Source of the DNA: Streptomyces sp. CB02056
GTDB lineage: Bacteria > Actinomycetota > Actinomycetes > Streptomycetales > Streptomycetaceae
Direction of reading: 5' to 3'
Assembly: GCF_001905545.1 (NCBI RefSeq)
Contig: NZ_LIPD01000009.1
Coordinates: forward strand, 461,576-525,575
DNA length: 64,000 nucleotides
The notes below the pieces were generated by a model. The model saw only the letters and a program-made list of their open reading frames with translations, did no database searches and had not been told where the DNA came from. Both the position numbers and the translations under genes were made by a program. Positions 1 to 7,542 of the stretch are shown here, piece by piece. The number at the start of each line of letters is the position of its first letter. Position 1 is the stretch's first letter.

Positions 1-414
1 GCGGACCTCCTGGCCGTTGCGGACGAAGGAGTGGCCGACCTCCTCCGAGCCGATGAAGCGGGCCGAGCTGTCCGGCGTCCGGATCCGGTCCCAGGAGTAC
101 TCCTCGATCCGGATCCGGGCGCTGTGCACGACGCCGCGTTCGGTGTCGTCGACGAAGTGGCGGGCCAGGAGGATGCCGAACGCCTCGGCCGACTCGATGC
201 CGTGCTCCTTGGCGAAGGCGTAGACGGTGTTCTTGGTGGTGTCGGTGGGAAGGCAGTTGGCGTTGGACCCGGTGAGGTGGACGTCCTCGAACTCGCCGCG
301 GAGCGAGACCGAGACGTTCAGGTCCTTGATCTCGTGCCGGGTGGAGTCGCGGTGGATCCGGACGATGCGGTTCTCCGCCTTGCCGTACTGGTTCTGACCG
401 AGCACGTGGGCCAT
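1..414 (-). CDS. Urate oxidase (uricase), N-terminal part
   Basis: Oxidises urate to 5-hydroxyisourate with release of H2O2. Only the first 138 residues are present; the frame is open to the left edge, so the C-terminal half lies outside. The family's catalytic Lys and Thr are visible: Lys12 in a YGK motif and Thr57 in LPTDTTKNT. The ATG has an AGGAG ribosome site at 422-426, 7 nt upstream. It is the third gene of a leftward operon after OHCU decarboxylase and HIU hydrolase, 32 nt beyond the latter, and so makes the substrate for its upstream neighbour. The assignment is secure. Confidence 0.96.
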   Translation of the reverse strand, partial: MAHVLGQNQYGKAENRIVRIHRDSTRHEIKDLNVSVSLRGEFEDVHLTGSNANCLPTDTTKNTVYAFAKEHGIESAEAFGILLARHFVDDTERGVVHSARIRIEEYSWDRIRTPDSSARFIGSEEVGHSFVRNGQEVR

Positions 415-446
415 GACGTGGCTCCTAAGCTTTCCAGGTCGGTCCA

Positions 447-782
447 CTAGCTTCCGCGGTAGACCGAGTATCCGAACGGGTTGAGCAGCAACGGCACGTG
501 GTAGTGGTGCTGTTCGGGCGCGACCGTGAAGACGATCGAGACCTCGGGGAAGAACGGCGGCTCGGCGGACGTGGACGCGGAGTACGCGCCGGTGTCGAAG
601 AGCAGCCGGACGACCGAGCCCGCCTCCACGGCCGGCAGGTCCTTGACCCGGCCGTCGGAGTCCGTGGCGGAGGTGCCGAGCACCTGCCAGCCACCCTCGG
701 TGTGCAGTGCGAGCTCGACCGGGACGCCTTCGGCCGGTCGGCCGAGGCTGGTGTCGAGCACGTGGGTGGAGATGCCAGTCAT
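447..782 (-). CDS. 5-hydroxyisourate hydrolase (transthyretin-like)
   Basis: Hydrolyses 5-hydroxyisourate, the uricase product, to OHCU. The 111-residue protein has the normal length of the family. It opens with ISTHVLDTSLGRPA, containing the active-site His, has a second His-rich strand (EQHHYHVPLLLNPFGYS) and ends in the diagnostic YRGS tetrapeptide. ATG at 782 is chosen because it starts directly at the conserved MTGISTHVLD; the ribosome site is weak. It sits between OHCU decarboxylase (105 nt upstream) and uricase (32 nt downstream), the order expected for successive steps of urate breakdown. Confidence 0.96.
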   Translation of the reverse strand: MTGISTHVLDTSLGRPAEGVPVELALHTEGGWQVLGTSATDSDGRVKDLPAVEAGSVVRLLFDTGAYSASTSAEPPFFPEVSIVFTVAPEQHHYHVPLLLNPFGYSVYRGS

Positions 783-887
783 GGGTGAAGTGACCTTACT
801 GATGGCAGAGGTGATGGTGCGTCAGCATCAGTGGATGCCGGAAGTTTCTGGCAAGGAGAATGGGGGAGAGCGCGATATGACGGAGTG

Positions 888-1391
888 TCAGGAAGCGTCG
901 AGCAGGCGGTCGAGCCGGATGTCGTTGATCTTGCGCAGCTCCCCGCGGACGATCTCCGCCTCGGTGGCGGCGTCGTTGGGGTGGCGTTCGCGCAGGGCGG
1001 CGAGCATGCCGACCGCGGTGCGGCCGGTCGCGCAGATCAGGAACACGTGGCCGAACTTGGCCTCGTAGGCGGCGTTGGCCTCGTGCAGCGCGTCGAGGAC
1101 CGCCTGGTCCACGCCCTGGATTCCGGCCTGTTCGCGCTCGGAGACGGCGTCGCCGGCTGTCGGCCTGCCGATCCGGGCGTGGCCGGCCATCGCGTCGCGC
1201 AGGTCCTCGGTCGTCAGTGACGCCATGGCCGCCGCGTTGGCGGCGAGCAGGGTGTCGCGGTCGGACCAGGGCCGGGCCGCGGCGACCGCGGTGGCCCAGC
1301 GGGGGCTGGAGCAGACCTCCAGCAGGATCCCTTCCAGTGCCGCGGCATCGGTCGCGGCCAGGACGTCAAGGGTGTGGGGGTGGTTGGTCAC
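888..1391 (-). CDS. 2-oxo-4-hydroxy-4-carboxy-5-ureidoimidazoline decarboxylase
   Basis: Decarboxylates OHCU to S-allantoin, the last step of the uricase pathway. 167 residues, normal length. Visible family motifs are GHARIG (catalytic His), a following SEREQAG and FGHVFLICATGRTA near the C-terminus. GTG at 1391 is chosen because an AGGAGG lies at 1399-1404; a longer open frame back to 1529 runs through the promoter and operator and is not coding-like. First gene of the leftward OHCU decarboxylase-HIUase-uricase operon. Likely regulated through the operator at 1450-1467 that covers its -35 box. Confidence 0.95.
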   Translation of the reverse strand: MTNHPHTLDVLAATDAAALEGILLEVCSSPRWATAVAAARPWSDRDTLLAANAAAMASLTTEDLRDAMAGHARIGRPTAGDAVSEREQAGIQGVDQAVLDALHEANAAYEAKFGHVFLICATGRTAVGMLAALRERHPNDAATEAEIVRGELRKINDIRLDRLLDAS

Positions 1392-1425
1392 GGGTGGACC
1401 TCCTGAAGAGTGGTGCCACCCGGAA

Positions 1426-1454
1426 AAGCTAGATCGGCCCCACCCGGCCGTCAA
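1426..1454 (-). promoter_or_regulatory. Promoter of the OHCU decarboxylase-HIUase-uricase operon
   Basis: Read on the minus strand there is a -35 TTGACG (complement of 1449-1454), a 17-nt spacer and a -10 TAGCTT (complement of 1426-1431). This matches the main vegetative promoter pattern of streptomycetes and sits 35 nt before the GTG start. The -35 hexamer is the right end of the palindromic element at 1450-1467. Confidence 0.7.
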
Positions 1455-1467
1455 CACTTTGTTGAAC
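1450..1467. promoter_or_regulatory. Purine-operon operator, site 1
   Basis: GTCAACACTTTGTTGAAC is an inverted repeat (TCAAC / GTTGA around ACTTT). Read in reverse it is GTTCAACAAAGTGTTGAC. The same core TTCAACAAA-N-Y-GT recurs at 2439-2455 and 6032-6047, each at the promoter of another ureide or glyoxylate operon. Overlap with the -35 box suggests repression. The binding protein is not shown; the IclR protein at 10568 and the HTH protein at 1640 are the local candidates. Confidence 0.65.
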
Positions 1468-1639
1468 GGTTGGTGGTTACGTTTTGAACCGGGCCCCGAT
1501 GTCGGGCCCTTTCGTGTGCGATTCGCCAAGTGTGCCCCGCCGCAGGCCGATCCGGTCCTGTCGTGTCGGCGGGGTCACCCGTTCGGAGGCCCCCTGGGTG
1601 GGGGCGCGCACACGCCCCGGAGGGCGTCGAGCCGGAGTG

Positions 1640-2020
1640 TCAGGACGACTTCGCGCCGTCCTGGCGGTTCAGGTAGTTGTACACGGTGAAGCGGCTGACG
1701 CCCAGGGCGGAGGCGACGGTCTCCACGCCGTGGCGGACGGTGAAGGCGCCGCGCTCCTCCAGCAGGGCGACGACCCGCTGCTTCTCCAGGCGGTCGAGCT
1801 CGGCCAGCGGGCGGCCGTCGAACTGCCGGGTCATCTCGGCGAGCAGCCGGTCCAACGCGCTGCTCAGGTGCGGCAGTCGGACGGCCAGGGCCGGGGTGCC
1901 CTCCCACTCCAGGACCACGTCGTCGGGCTTCGCCTCGTCCAGCGGGACGTGCGTCGCGCCGACCGCGGCCAGCAGCGGCTTCACCGCCGCGGCGAGCGGG
2001 TGTTCCACGTTCTCGGTCAC
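1640..2020 (-). CDS. HTH transcriptional regulator with C-terminal DNA-binding helices
   Basis: 126 residues. The last 30 or so residues form a clear helix-turn-helix (VETVASALGVSRFTVYNYLNR), preceded by a leucine- and arginine-rich helical region that could dimerise. A comparable HTH protein occurs next to the uricase operon in other streptomycetes, so a role in ureide control is inferred. GTG at 2020 overlaps the TGA of the upstream gene by 4 nt, so the two are probably translationally coupled. It is read toward the uricase operon promoter. I cannot say which ligand it senses; the N-terminal part matches no domain I recognise. Confidence 0.85.
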   Translation of the reverse strand: MTENVEHPLAAAVKPLLAAVGATHVPLDEAKPDDVVLEWEGTPALAVRLPHLSSALDRLLAEMTRQFDGRPLAELDRLEKQRVVALLEERGAFTVRHGVETVASALGVSRFTVYNYLNRQDGAKSS

Positions 2021-2271
2021 GGCGTACCGTCCTCCTCGCCCAGCACGCTGACCTGGACCGAGATCCGGGTCGCCCCGGCGTCCAGGGTCTCCTTGAGCAG
2101 CTTGGTCACCGCGGCGAGGACCTGCTCGGCCCCGCCCTCGGCACCGGTGCCGAAGGGGCCGACCGAGACGTCCAGGCCGGCGTCGTCGACCACCCGGCGA
2201 GCCGCCGCGGCGTGCTCCGGGAACGTGTCCAGTTCGAACGGTTCTGTCGTGAACTCCACCATCAATCGCAC
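2017..2271 (-). CDS. MTH1187/YkoF-type thiamine-binding-like small protein
   Basis: 84 residues with the ferredoxin-like pattern of the MTH1187/YqgV (DUF77) family: MVEFTTEPFEL at the start, VSVGPFGTGAEG in the middle, and ISVQVSVL at the end. Members bind thiamine or related small molecules and form oligomers; the exact ligand here is unknown. GTG at 2271 gives VRLMVEFTTEP; the ATG at 2262 is an alternative, and neither has a strong ribosome site. It overlaps the HTH regulator by 4 nt, which suggests that the two work together, perhaps as a sensor and DNA-binding pair (inference). Confidence 0.7.
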   Translation of the reverse strand: MRLMVEFTTEPFELDTFPEHAAAARRVVDDAGLDVSVGPFGTGAEGGAEQVLAAVTKLLKETLDAGATRISVQVSVLGEEDGTP

Positions 2272-2349
2272 GGGGTCACTGTAGCGAGCGGGGGTGCGGG
2301 CGGGCAGGGGTCGGGGGATCGAACGGTCCGGCCCCCGCGGGCGGCGCGC

Positions 2350-2413
2350 CGCCGGTGTGGCCTCGGTGTGCCCTCGGTGTGCCCTCGGGGCTGCCCCGGT
2401 GTGCCCTCGGGGC
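2350..2413. repeat. Short tandem repeat, about 11-bp unit
   Basis: Upstream of the divergent HTH and hydroxypyruvate isomerase genes the unit CCTCGGTGTGC is repeated exactly at 2361-2371 and 2372-2382. Degenerate copies follow to 2413 and one partial copy precedes. It is noncoding in the chosen gene models. It may be simple slippage or a spaced set of protein contacts. Confidence 0.6.
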
Positions 2414-2438
2414 ATCCGGCAGGGCCCCTCGGGACTAC

Positions 2439-2455
2439 TTCAACAAAATGTTGCG
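2439..2455. promoter_or_regulatory. Purine-operon operator, site 2
   Basis: TTCAACAAAATGTTGCG shares its first 12 bases, allowing one change, with the elements at 1450-1467 and 6032-6047. It lies 7 nt upstream of the -35 box of the hydroxypyruvate isomerase promoter, so its geometry differs slightly from the other two sites, which overlap the -35. Confidence 0.6.
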
Positions 2456-2461
2456 ACTCCC

Positions 2462-2491
2462 TTGACACCCGCTCGACGGGCCGGAGATGCT
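2462..2491 (+). promoter_or_regulatory. Promoter of the hydroxypyruvate isomerase-GlxR operon
   Basis: A perfect -35 TTGACA (2462-2467) is followed after 18 nt by a -10-like GATGCT (2486-2491), 64 nt before the GTG start. The -10 is weak. An operator-like element lies immediately upstream at 2439-2455. Confidence 0.5.
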
Positions 2492-2554
2492 TCCACCACA
2501 CAGAATCCCTCTTCCGGATCGTGGAAGTTGTGGATGAAGGAAGAGAGATGAGAG

Positions 2555-3400
2555 GTGAGCGACGTGACGGCGGCTGCCAAGCACGGCTTCACGGTCAACC
2601 TGTCGATCCTGTTCGGCGAACTGCCGCTCCTGGAGCGCCCCGCCGCGGCCGCCGCGGCCGGCTTCACCGCCGCCGAACTGTGGTGGCCCTTCGGCGCGGA
2701 GCACGACCCCTCGCAGGCCGAACTGGACGCGCTGCGCAAGGCGTTCACCGACGCCGGCGTGCGGCTCACCGGCCTCAACCTCCTGGACGACCTGGGCAAG
2801 GGCGCCCGCGGAACCGTCTCGGTGCCCGCCGAGCGGGACCGCTTCCGCGCCAACCTCCCGGTCGCCGCCGAACTCGCCGCCTCGCTCGGCGCCACCGCGC
2901 TCAACGCGCTGTACGGCAACCGGGTCGAGGGCGTCGACCCGGCCGAGCAGGACGCGCTCGCGCTGGAGAACCTGGTGCTCGCCGCCCGGGCCGCGCACGG
3001 GATCGGCGCCGTCCTGCTGATCGAGGCCCTGAACAGGGCCGAGTCGCCGGACTACCCGCTGGTCTCGGCCGCCGCCGCGGTCGAGGTGGTCGACCGGGTC
3101 AACGCCGCCACCGGCCTGGGGAACGCCAGGTTCCTCTGCGACCTGTACCACCTGGCCAGGAACGGCGAGGACCTGGCGGCGGTCATCGACACCCACGCCG
3201 ACCGCATCGGCCACGTGCAGATCGCCGACACCCCGGGCCGCAACGAGCCCGGCACCGGCGAGCTGGACTTCGAGGACCTGTTCGCCCGGCTCACGGCCGC
3301 GGGCTACGCGGGCTCCATCGGTCTGGAGTACCGCCCCTCCGGCGGCGTCAGCGCCGACAGCTTCGGGTGGCTGCCGCGCGAACTGCGCGCCGCCCAGTAG
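2555..3400 (+). CDS. hyi: Hydroxypyruvate isomerase (TIM-barrel sugar isomerase family)
   Basis: Interconverts tartronate semialdehyde and hydroxypyruvate in glyoxylate salvage. 281 residues, typical for Hyi. The xylose-isomerase-like TIM barrel is visible: LLIEALNR (metal Glu), FLCDLYHLARNGED, RIGHVQIADTPGRNEPGTGELDF and IGLEYRP near the end, supplying the metal-binding Glu, Asp, His and Glu. Start GTG at 2555 follows a purine-rich GAGAG; an ATG at 2548 is out of frame. It precedes tartronate semialdehyde reductase by 107 nt and shares the operator-bearing promoter upstream. Confidence 0.93.
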   Translation: MSDVTAAAKHGFTVNLSILFGELPLLERPAAAAAAGFTAAELWWPFGAEHDPSQAELDALRKAFTDAGVRLTGLNLLDDLGKGARGTVSVPAERDRFRANLPVAAELAASLGATALNALYGNRVEGVDPAEQDALALENLVLAARAAHGIGAVLLIEALNRAESPDYPLVSAAAAVEVVDRVNAATGLGNARFLCDLYHLARNGEDLAAVIDTHADRIGHVQIADTPGRNEPGTGELDFEDLFARLTAAGYAGSIGLEYRPSGGVSADSFGWLPRELRAAQ

Positions 3401-3507
3401 CGGAGCCGCCCAGCCGCGCACCGCCGAGCAGTGCCCGGTTCGAGCGGCGGGCAGCGCACCGCCGACCCACCCGACCTCCCACCCGCACACGTAAGGAACT
3501 CGACGCG

Positions 3508-4395
3508 ATGAGCCGCAAGATCGCCTTCATCGGCCTCGGCATCATGGGCAGCCCGATGGCCGCCAACCTGGTCAAGGCCGGCCACCACGTCACCGGCTTC
3601 AACCTCACCCGGCCGCCGATCGACGCCCTGGTCGCGGTCGGCGGCCACGGCGCCGGCAGCATCGCGGAGGCGGTCGGGGACGCCGAGGTGGTCATCACCA
3701 TGGTCCCGGCCGACCCGCAGGTCGAGCAGGTCGTCCTGGGGGAGGGCGGCGTGCTGGAGAACGCCAGGCCCGGCACCCTGGTGATCGACATGTCCTCGAT
3801 CACCCCGCAGACCTCGATCAGGGTCGAGGCCGCCGCCAGGGCGAAGGGCGTCCGCACCCTGGACGCCCCGGTCTCCGGCGGTGAGGCCGGCGCCGTCGAG
3901 GCCGTCCTGTCGATCATGGTCGGCGGCGCGGCGGAGGACTTCGCCGAGGCCAGGCCGCTGTTCGACGCGCTGGGCACCACGGTCGTCCACGTCGGCCCGG
4001 CCGGCGCCGGCCAGACCGTCAAGGCCGCCAACCAGCTGATCGTCGCGGTCAACATCCAGGTGCTCGCCGAGGCCGTGGTGTTCCTGGAGAACGCCGGCGT
4101 CGACCTCGCGGCCGCGCTGGACGTGCTCGGCGGCGGCCTGGCCGGCTCCACCGTGCTCAACCGCAAGCGGGCGAACATGCTGAACCGCGAGTTCGCCCCC
4201 GGCTTCCGGATCGACCTGCACCACAAGGACATGGGCATCGTCACCGACGCCGCCCGCGCCGTGGGCGCCGCGCTGCCGGTCGGCGCCGTGGTGGCCCAGC
4301 TGGTCGCCTCCGCCCGGGCCAACGGCGACGGCTCGCTCGACCACTCGGCGCTGCTGCGCGGCGTCGAGCGGCTCTCCGGGCGCGAGGTCGCGTAA
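3508..4395 (+). CDS. glxR: 2-hydroxy-3-oxopropionate (tartronate semialdehyde) reductase
   Basis: Reduces tartronate semialdehyde to D-glycerate with NAD(P)H. 295 residues, standard for the beta-hydroxyacid dehydrogenase family. An N-terminal dinucleotide motif (IAFIGLGIMGSPMAANL) is followed by the substrate motif DAPVSGGEAGA, the catalytic lysine in GAGQTVKAANQ, and HHKDMGI near the C-terminus. ATG at 3508 is preceded by AAGGAA. The frame remains open far upstream through the isomerase gene, but that stretch is not coding in this frame. A strong hairpin terminator follows 4 nt after the stop. Confidence 0.95.
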   Translation: MSRKIAFIGLGIMGSPMAANLVKAGHHVTGFNLTRPPIDALVAVGGHGAGSIAEAVGDAEVVITMVPADPQVEQVVLGEGGVLENARPGTLVIDMSSITPQTSIRVEAAARAKGVRTLDAPVSGGEAGAVEAVLSIMVGGAAEDFAEARPLFDALGTTVVHVGPAGAGQTVKAANQLIVAVNIQVLAEAVVFLENAGVDLAAALDVLGGGLAGSTVLNRKRANMLNREFAPGFRIDLHHKDMGIVTDAARAVGAALPVGAVVAQLVASARANGDGSLDHSALLRGVERLSGREVA

Positions 4396-4398
4396 CCG

Positions 4399-4425
4399 CC
4401 GGGGGCTCCCGCGCGGAGCCCCCGG
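4399..4425 (+). terminator. Terminator after glxR
   Basis: A perfect 11-bp GC-rich stem (4399-4409 with 4415-4425) closes a 5-nt loop directly after the glxR stop. It ends the hyi-glxR operon and separates it from glycerate kinase. Confidence 0.75.
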
Positions 4426-4835
4426 CCCCGAACTCCTCCTGGTGGCGTGTACCTATCCGGTCGTGCCCGCGCCGCCAGGAGGCCGGACCCGACCGGCGTG
4501 CGGGCCGGGGCTCATCCGCCCGCCCGTCGGTCGATCCAAGCCGGTGACGCGTACGTCCCCCTGGGGGCACTTCGGTCGTGCCTGGTACGCGTCGCCAGGG
4601 CCCCTCCCCGCCGAGGGGAGCCCCTCGTACGTCGGAAGCGGGACGGGGGAACGGCGGGGAGGGGCGCACCCTCCTGGAGCGGGCCGCTCCGGACACCACG
4701 GTCACCCCCGACCGCTCCGGCCTCCCCGGCCGAGGCGCTGGCCACCCGGAGCACCCGGGCCCATGCTGGACGCACGTCAGCCGGACGCACGTCCCGGAAC
4801 CACCGCCAGACCCGTACGGAAGCGAGGAGCGCGCC
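4426..4835 (+). promoter_or_regulatory. Structured intergenic leader before glycerate kinase
   Basis: No gene is supported here. The stretch has several good inverted repeats: 4546-4554 with 4585-4593 (9 bp perfect, enclosing smaller C/G-rich arms), 4604-4609 with 4615-4620 (6 bp), and 4676-4682 with 4684-4690 (7 bp around one base). They could fold into a leader RNA for the kinase, or some could be protein sites. No known riboswitch consensus was recognised, and the shared purine operator motif is absent. Confidence 0.35.
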
Positions 4836-5978
4836 ATGCCCCCCACCCCCCACCAGGGCCATGTGGTCGTCGCCCCCGACAAGTTCAAGGGCAGCCTGGA
4901 GGGTGCCGAGGCGGCGGCCCGGATCGCGGCCGGCATCCGGCGCGCCGCGCCCGGCACCGAGGTGCGCGAACTGCCCGTCGCCGACGGCGGCGAGGGCACC
5001 CTGGCCGCCGCGCTCGCGGCCGGCTTCAGCCGGGTCCCGGCCAAGGTGGCCGGCCCGACCGGCCTGCCGGTGGACGCCGCGCTGGCCGTCCGGGACGACA
5101 CCGCCGTGGTGGAGCTGGCGCAGGCCTCCGGCCTCGCCCGGCTGCCCGGCGGCCGCACCGCCCCGCTCGCGGCCGGGTCCTACGGAGTCGGCCAGTTGAT
5201 CGCCAAGGCGGTCTCGCTCGGCGCCAAGCGGATCGTGCTGGGCCTCGGCGGCAGTGCCTGTACGGACGGCGGCGCCGGCATGGTGCAGGCGCTCGGGGCA
5301 CGGCTGCGCGATGCCGGCGGGGCCGAACTGCCGCCCGGCGGTGCCGCGTTGCGCCGGCTCGCGGAGATCGACCCCGGCCCGCTGGCCGAGGCCCTGGGCG
5401 GGGTCGAGGTCGTGGTGGCCTGCGACGTGGACAACCCGCTGCTCGGGCCGCGCGGCGCCGCCGCCGTCTACGGCCCGCAGAAGGGCGCCGACGGCGGGGA
5501 CCTGGTGGTGCTGGAGGCGGGGCTGACCCGGTTCGCCGACCTGGTCGCCGAGGCCACCGGGCGGGACGTCCGGGAGGCGCCCGGCGCCGGCGCCGCGGGT
5601 GGGGTGGGCTTCGCCGCCCTGGCCCTGCTCGGCGCGACCATGCGCCCCGGCATCGAGCTGCTGCTCGACCTGCTGGGCTTCGACGGGGCCGTGCGCGGGG
5701 CATGTCTCGTCGTGACCGGGGAGGGGTGTCTGGACGCCCAGACGCTCCACGGCAAGGCCCCGGCCGGAGTCGCCGCGGCGGCCGCCCGGGCGGGGGTCCG
5801 GGTGGCCGCGGTGGCGGGCCGGCTGGAGCTCTCCGAGCCCGAGTGGCGGGCCGCCGGCTTCACCGCCGCGATCGCCCTGACCGACCTGGCCGAGCGGCCG
5901 GGGGAGAGCATGACCAGGGCCGCCGAGCTGGCCGAACTCGCGGGGGAGCGGCTGGCCGAGGAGCTCCTGTCGCACTGA
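4836..5978 (+). CDS. Glycerate kinase (GlxK/GarK type)
   Basis: Phosphorylates D-glycerate, moving glyoxylate-derived carbon into phosphoglycerate. 380 residues, the usual size of this two-domain family. Start-proximal VVVAPDKFKGSL, then LPVADGGEGT, GLGGSACTDGGAG and VTGEGCLDAQTLHGK are all family signatures for substrate and nucleotide binding. ATG at 4836 is chosen because it begins just before VVVAPDKFKGS, with GAGGAG at 4824-4829. It has its own long leader and lacks the shared operator, so its control may differ from hyi-glxR just upstream. Confidence 0.94.
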   Translation: MPPTPHQGHVVVAPDKFKGSLEGAEAAARIAAGIRRAAPGTEVRELPVADGGEGTLAAALAAGFSRVPAKVAGPTGLPVDAALAVRDDTAVVELAQASGLARLPGGRTAPLAAGSYGVGQLIAKAVSLGAKRIVLGLGGSACTDGGAGMVQALGARLRDAGGAELPPGGAALRRLAEIDPGPLAEALGGVEVVVACDVDNPLLGPRGAAAVYGPQKGADGGDLVVLEAGLTRFADLVAEATGRDVREAPGAGAAGGVGFAALALLGATMRPGIELLLDLLGFDGAVRGACLVVTGEGCLDAQTLHGKAPAGVAAAAARAGVRVAAVAGRLELSEPEWRAAGFTAAIALTDLAERPGESMTRAAELAELAGERLAEELLSH

Positions 5979-6031
5979 GCCCCGGTGCGTGCGCGACCTT
6001 CCCGCGCGGTGATCCCTCGGACGTTCCTCCA

Positions 6032-6061
6032 TTGACGTTTTGTTGAAGGCGGGCCTAGGCT
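6032..6061 (+). promoter_or_regulatory. Promoter and operator (site 3) of the allantoinase operon
   Basis: -35 TTGACG (6032-6037), 18-nt spacer, -10 TAGGCT (6056-6061): a very good vegetative-type promoter, 64 nt before allantoinase. The operator-like TTGACGTTTTGTTGAA spans 6032-6047; in reverse it reads TTCAACAAAACGTCAA and matches sites 1 and 2. Its overlap with the -35 box points to repression. Confidence 0.7.
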
Positions 6062-6125
6062 CCCGGCAATCCCTCGCCTCCCCCGTGTTCCGTCACCCTC
6101 AACTCCCAGGTTCCGGAGGTCCCCC

Positions 6126-7532
6126 ATGCCTTTCAGCCAGCCGACGGTGATCCGCTCCCGGCGGGCGGTCCTGCCCGACGGCGAGCGCCCCGCGGACGTG
6201 CTGATCCAGGACGGGAGGATCGCCCGGACAGCCCCGTACGGCTCGCTCGCGGCCCGCGAGGGCGAGCTCGTCGACCTCGGCGACACCGCCCTGCTGCCCG
6301 GCCTGGTCGACACCCACGTGCACGTCAACGAGCCCGGCCGCACCGAGTGGGAGGGCTTCGCCACCGCCACCCGGGCCGCCGCGGCCGGCGGCGTCACCAC
6401 GGTCGTCGACATGCCGCTCAACTCGATCCCGCCCACCACCACGGTGGCGGGGCTGGCGCTCAAGCGGAAGGCCGCGGACGGCCAGGCCTGGGTGGACCTC
6501 GGCTTCTGGGGCGGAGCCGTCCCCGGCAACCTGGCCGACCTCGAACCGCTGCACCAGGCAGGGGTGTTCGGCTTCAAGAGCTTCCTCGCCCCCTCCGGGG
6601 TGGACGAGTTCCCGCACGTCGAGGCCGCCGACCTGGAGGCGGCGCTGGCCGAGCAGGCCAGGATCGGGGCGCTGGCGATCATCCACGCCGAGGACCCGGC
6701 CGTGCTCGCCGCCGCCCCGCAGCAACCCGGCGTCCACTACCGGGACTTCCTGGCCTCCCGGCCCGCCGACGCGGAGACCGCGGCCGTCGCCCGGCTGCTC
6801 GACACGGCCCGGCGCACCGGTGCCCGGGTGCACGTCCTGCACGTCTCCTCGGCCGCGGTGCTGCCGCTGCTGCGGCAGGCCCGCGAGGACGGCGTACGGG
6901 TGACCGCCGAGACCTGTCCGCACTACCTGACCCTCGCGGCCGAGCAGGTGCCGGACGGCGACACCGCCTTCAAGTGCTGTCCGCCGATCCGCGACGAGTC
7001 CAACCGGGACGCGCTCTGGGAGGCCCTGGGCCGCGGCGAGTTCATCGCCGTCGTCTCCGACCACTCGCCGTCCACCCCCGACCTCAAGCTGCTGCCCGAG
7101 TACGGCGGCAGCGGCGACTTCGCGGCCGCCTGGGGCGGGATCGCCTCGCTCCAGCTGGGCCTGCCGGCCGTCTGGACCGAGGCCCGCCGACGCGGCCACA
7201 CCCTGGCCGACGTGGTGCGCTGGATGTCCGCCGGACCGGCCGAACTGGTCGGCCTGAGCGGCACCAAGGGCGCCATCGCCGCCGGCCACGACGCGGACCT
7301 GGTCGCCTTCGACCCGGACGGCGGGTTCGCCGTCCGCGCGAGCGGGCTGCACCACCGCAACCCGGTGACCCCGTACGCGGGCCGGACCCTCACCGGCGCG
7401 GTGCGCGCCACCTGGCTGCGCGGCCGCGAGGTGGACCCGGCGGCCCGCCCCTTCGGCCGGCAGCTCGCCCGGCCGCAGGCCGACCCCACCCGCTTCACCA
7501 CCGCCACCCCCATCCCGTCCGAACGCGCCTAA
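6126..7532 (+). CDS. allB: Allantoinase
   Basis: Opens the hydantoin ring of allantoin to give allantoate. 468 residues of the cyclic amidohydrolase family. Metal-centre residues can be read in order: His64 and His66 in [18 protein letters not shown], the carboxylatable Lys151 in FGFKSFL, His187 in IIHAEDP, His239 in HVLHVSS and Asp312 in VSDHSP. The [13 protein letters not shown] signature separates allantoinase from dihydropyrimidinase. ATG at 6126 has GGAGG at 6116-6120. Allantoicase follows after 10 nt in the same operon under an operator-controlled promoter. Confidence 0.96.
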   Translation: MPFSQPTVIRSRRAVLPDGERPADVLIQDGRIARTAPYGSLAAREGELVDLGDTALLPGLVDTHVHVNEPGRTEWEGFATATRAAAAGGVTTVVDMPLNSIPPTTTVAGLALKRKAADGQAWVDLGFWGGAVPGNLADLEPLHQAGVFGFKSFLAPSGVDEFPHVEAADLEAALAEQARIGALAIIHAEDPAVLAAAPQQPGVHYRDFLASRPADAETAAVARLLDTARRTGARVHVLHVSSAAVLPLLRQAREDGVRVTAETCPHYLTLAAEQVPDGDTAFKCCPPIRDESNRDALWEALGRGEFIAVVSDHSPSTPDLKLLPEYGGSGDFAAAWGGIASLQLGLPAVWTEARRRGHTLADVVRWMSAGPAELVGLSGTKGAIAAGHDADLVAFDPDGGFAVRASGLHHRNPVTPYAGRTLTGAVRATWLRGREVDPAARPFGRQLARPQADPTRFTTATPIPSERA

Positions 7533-7542
7533 AGGAGAGTCA

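Noticed and set aside
1471-1490. A second copy of the purine operator (GGTTACGTTTTGAACC).
   Set aside because: It shares only the GTTTTG-AAC part and lacks the paired half-site; not strong enough to call.
2212-3507. An N-terminal extension of 432 codons fused to the tartronate semialdehyde reductase frame.
   Set aside because: It is a shifted reading of the isomerase gene; the reductase has a conserved start and ribosome site at 3508.
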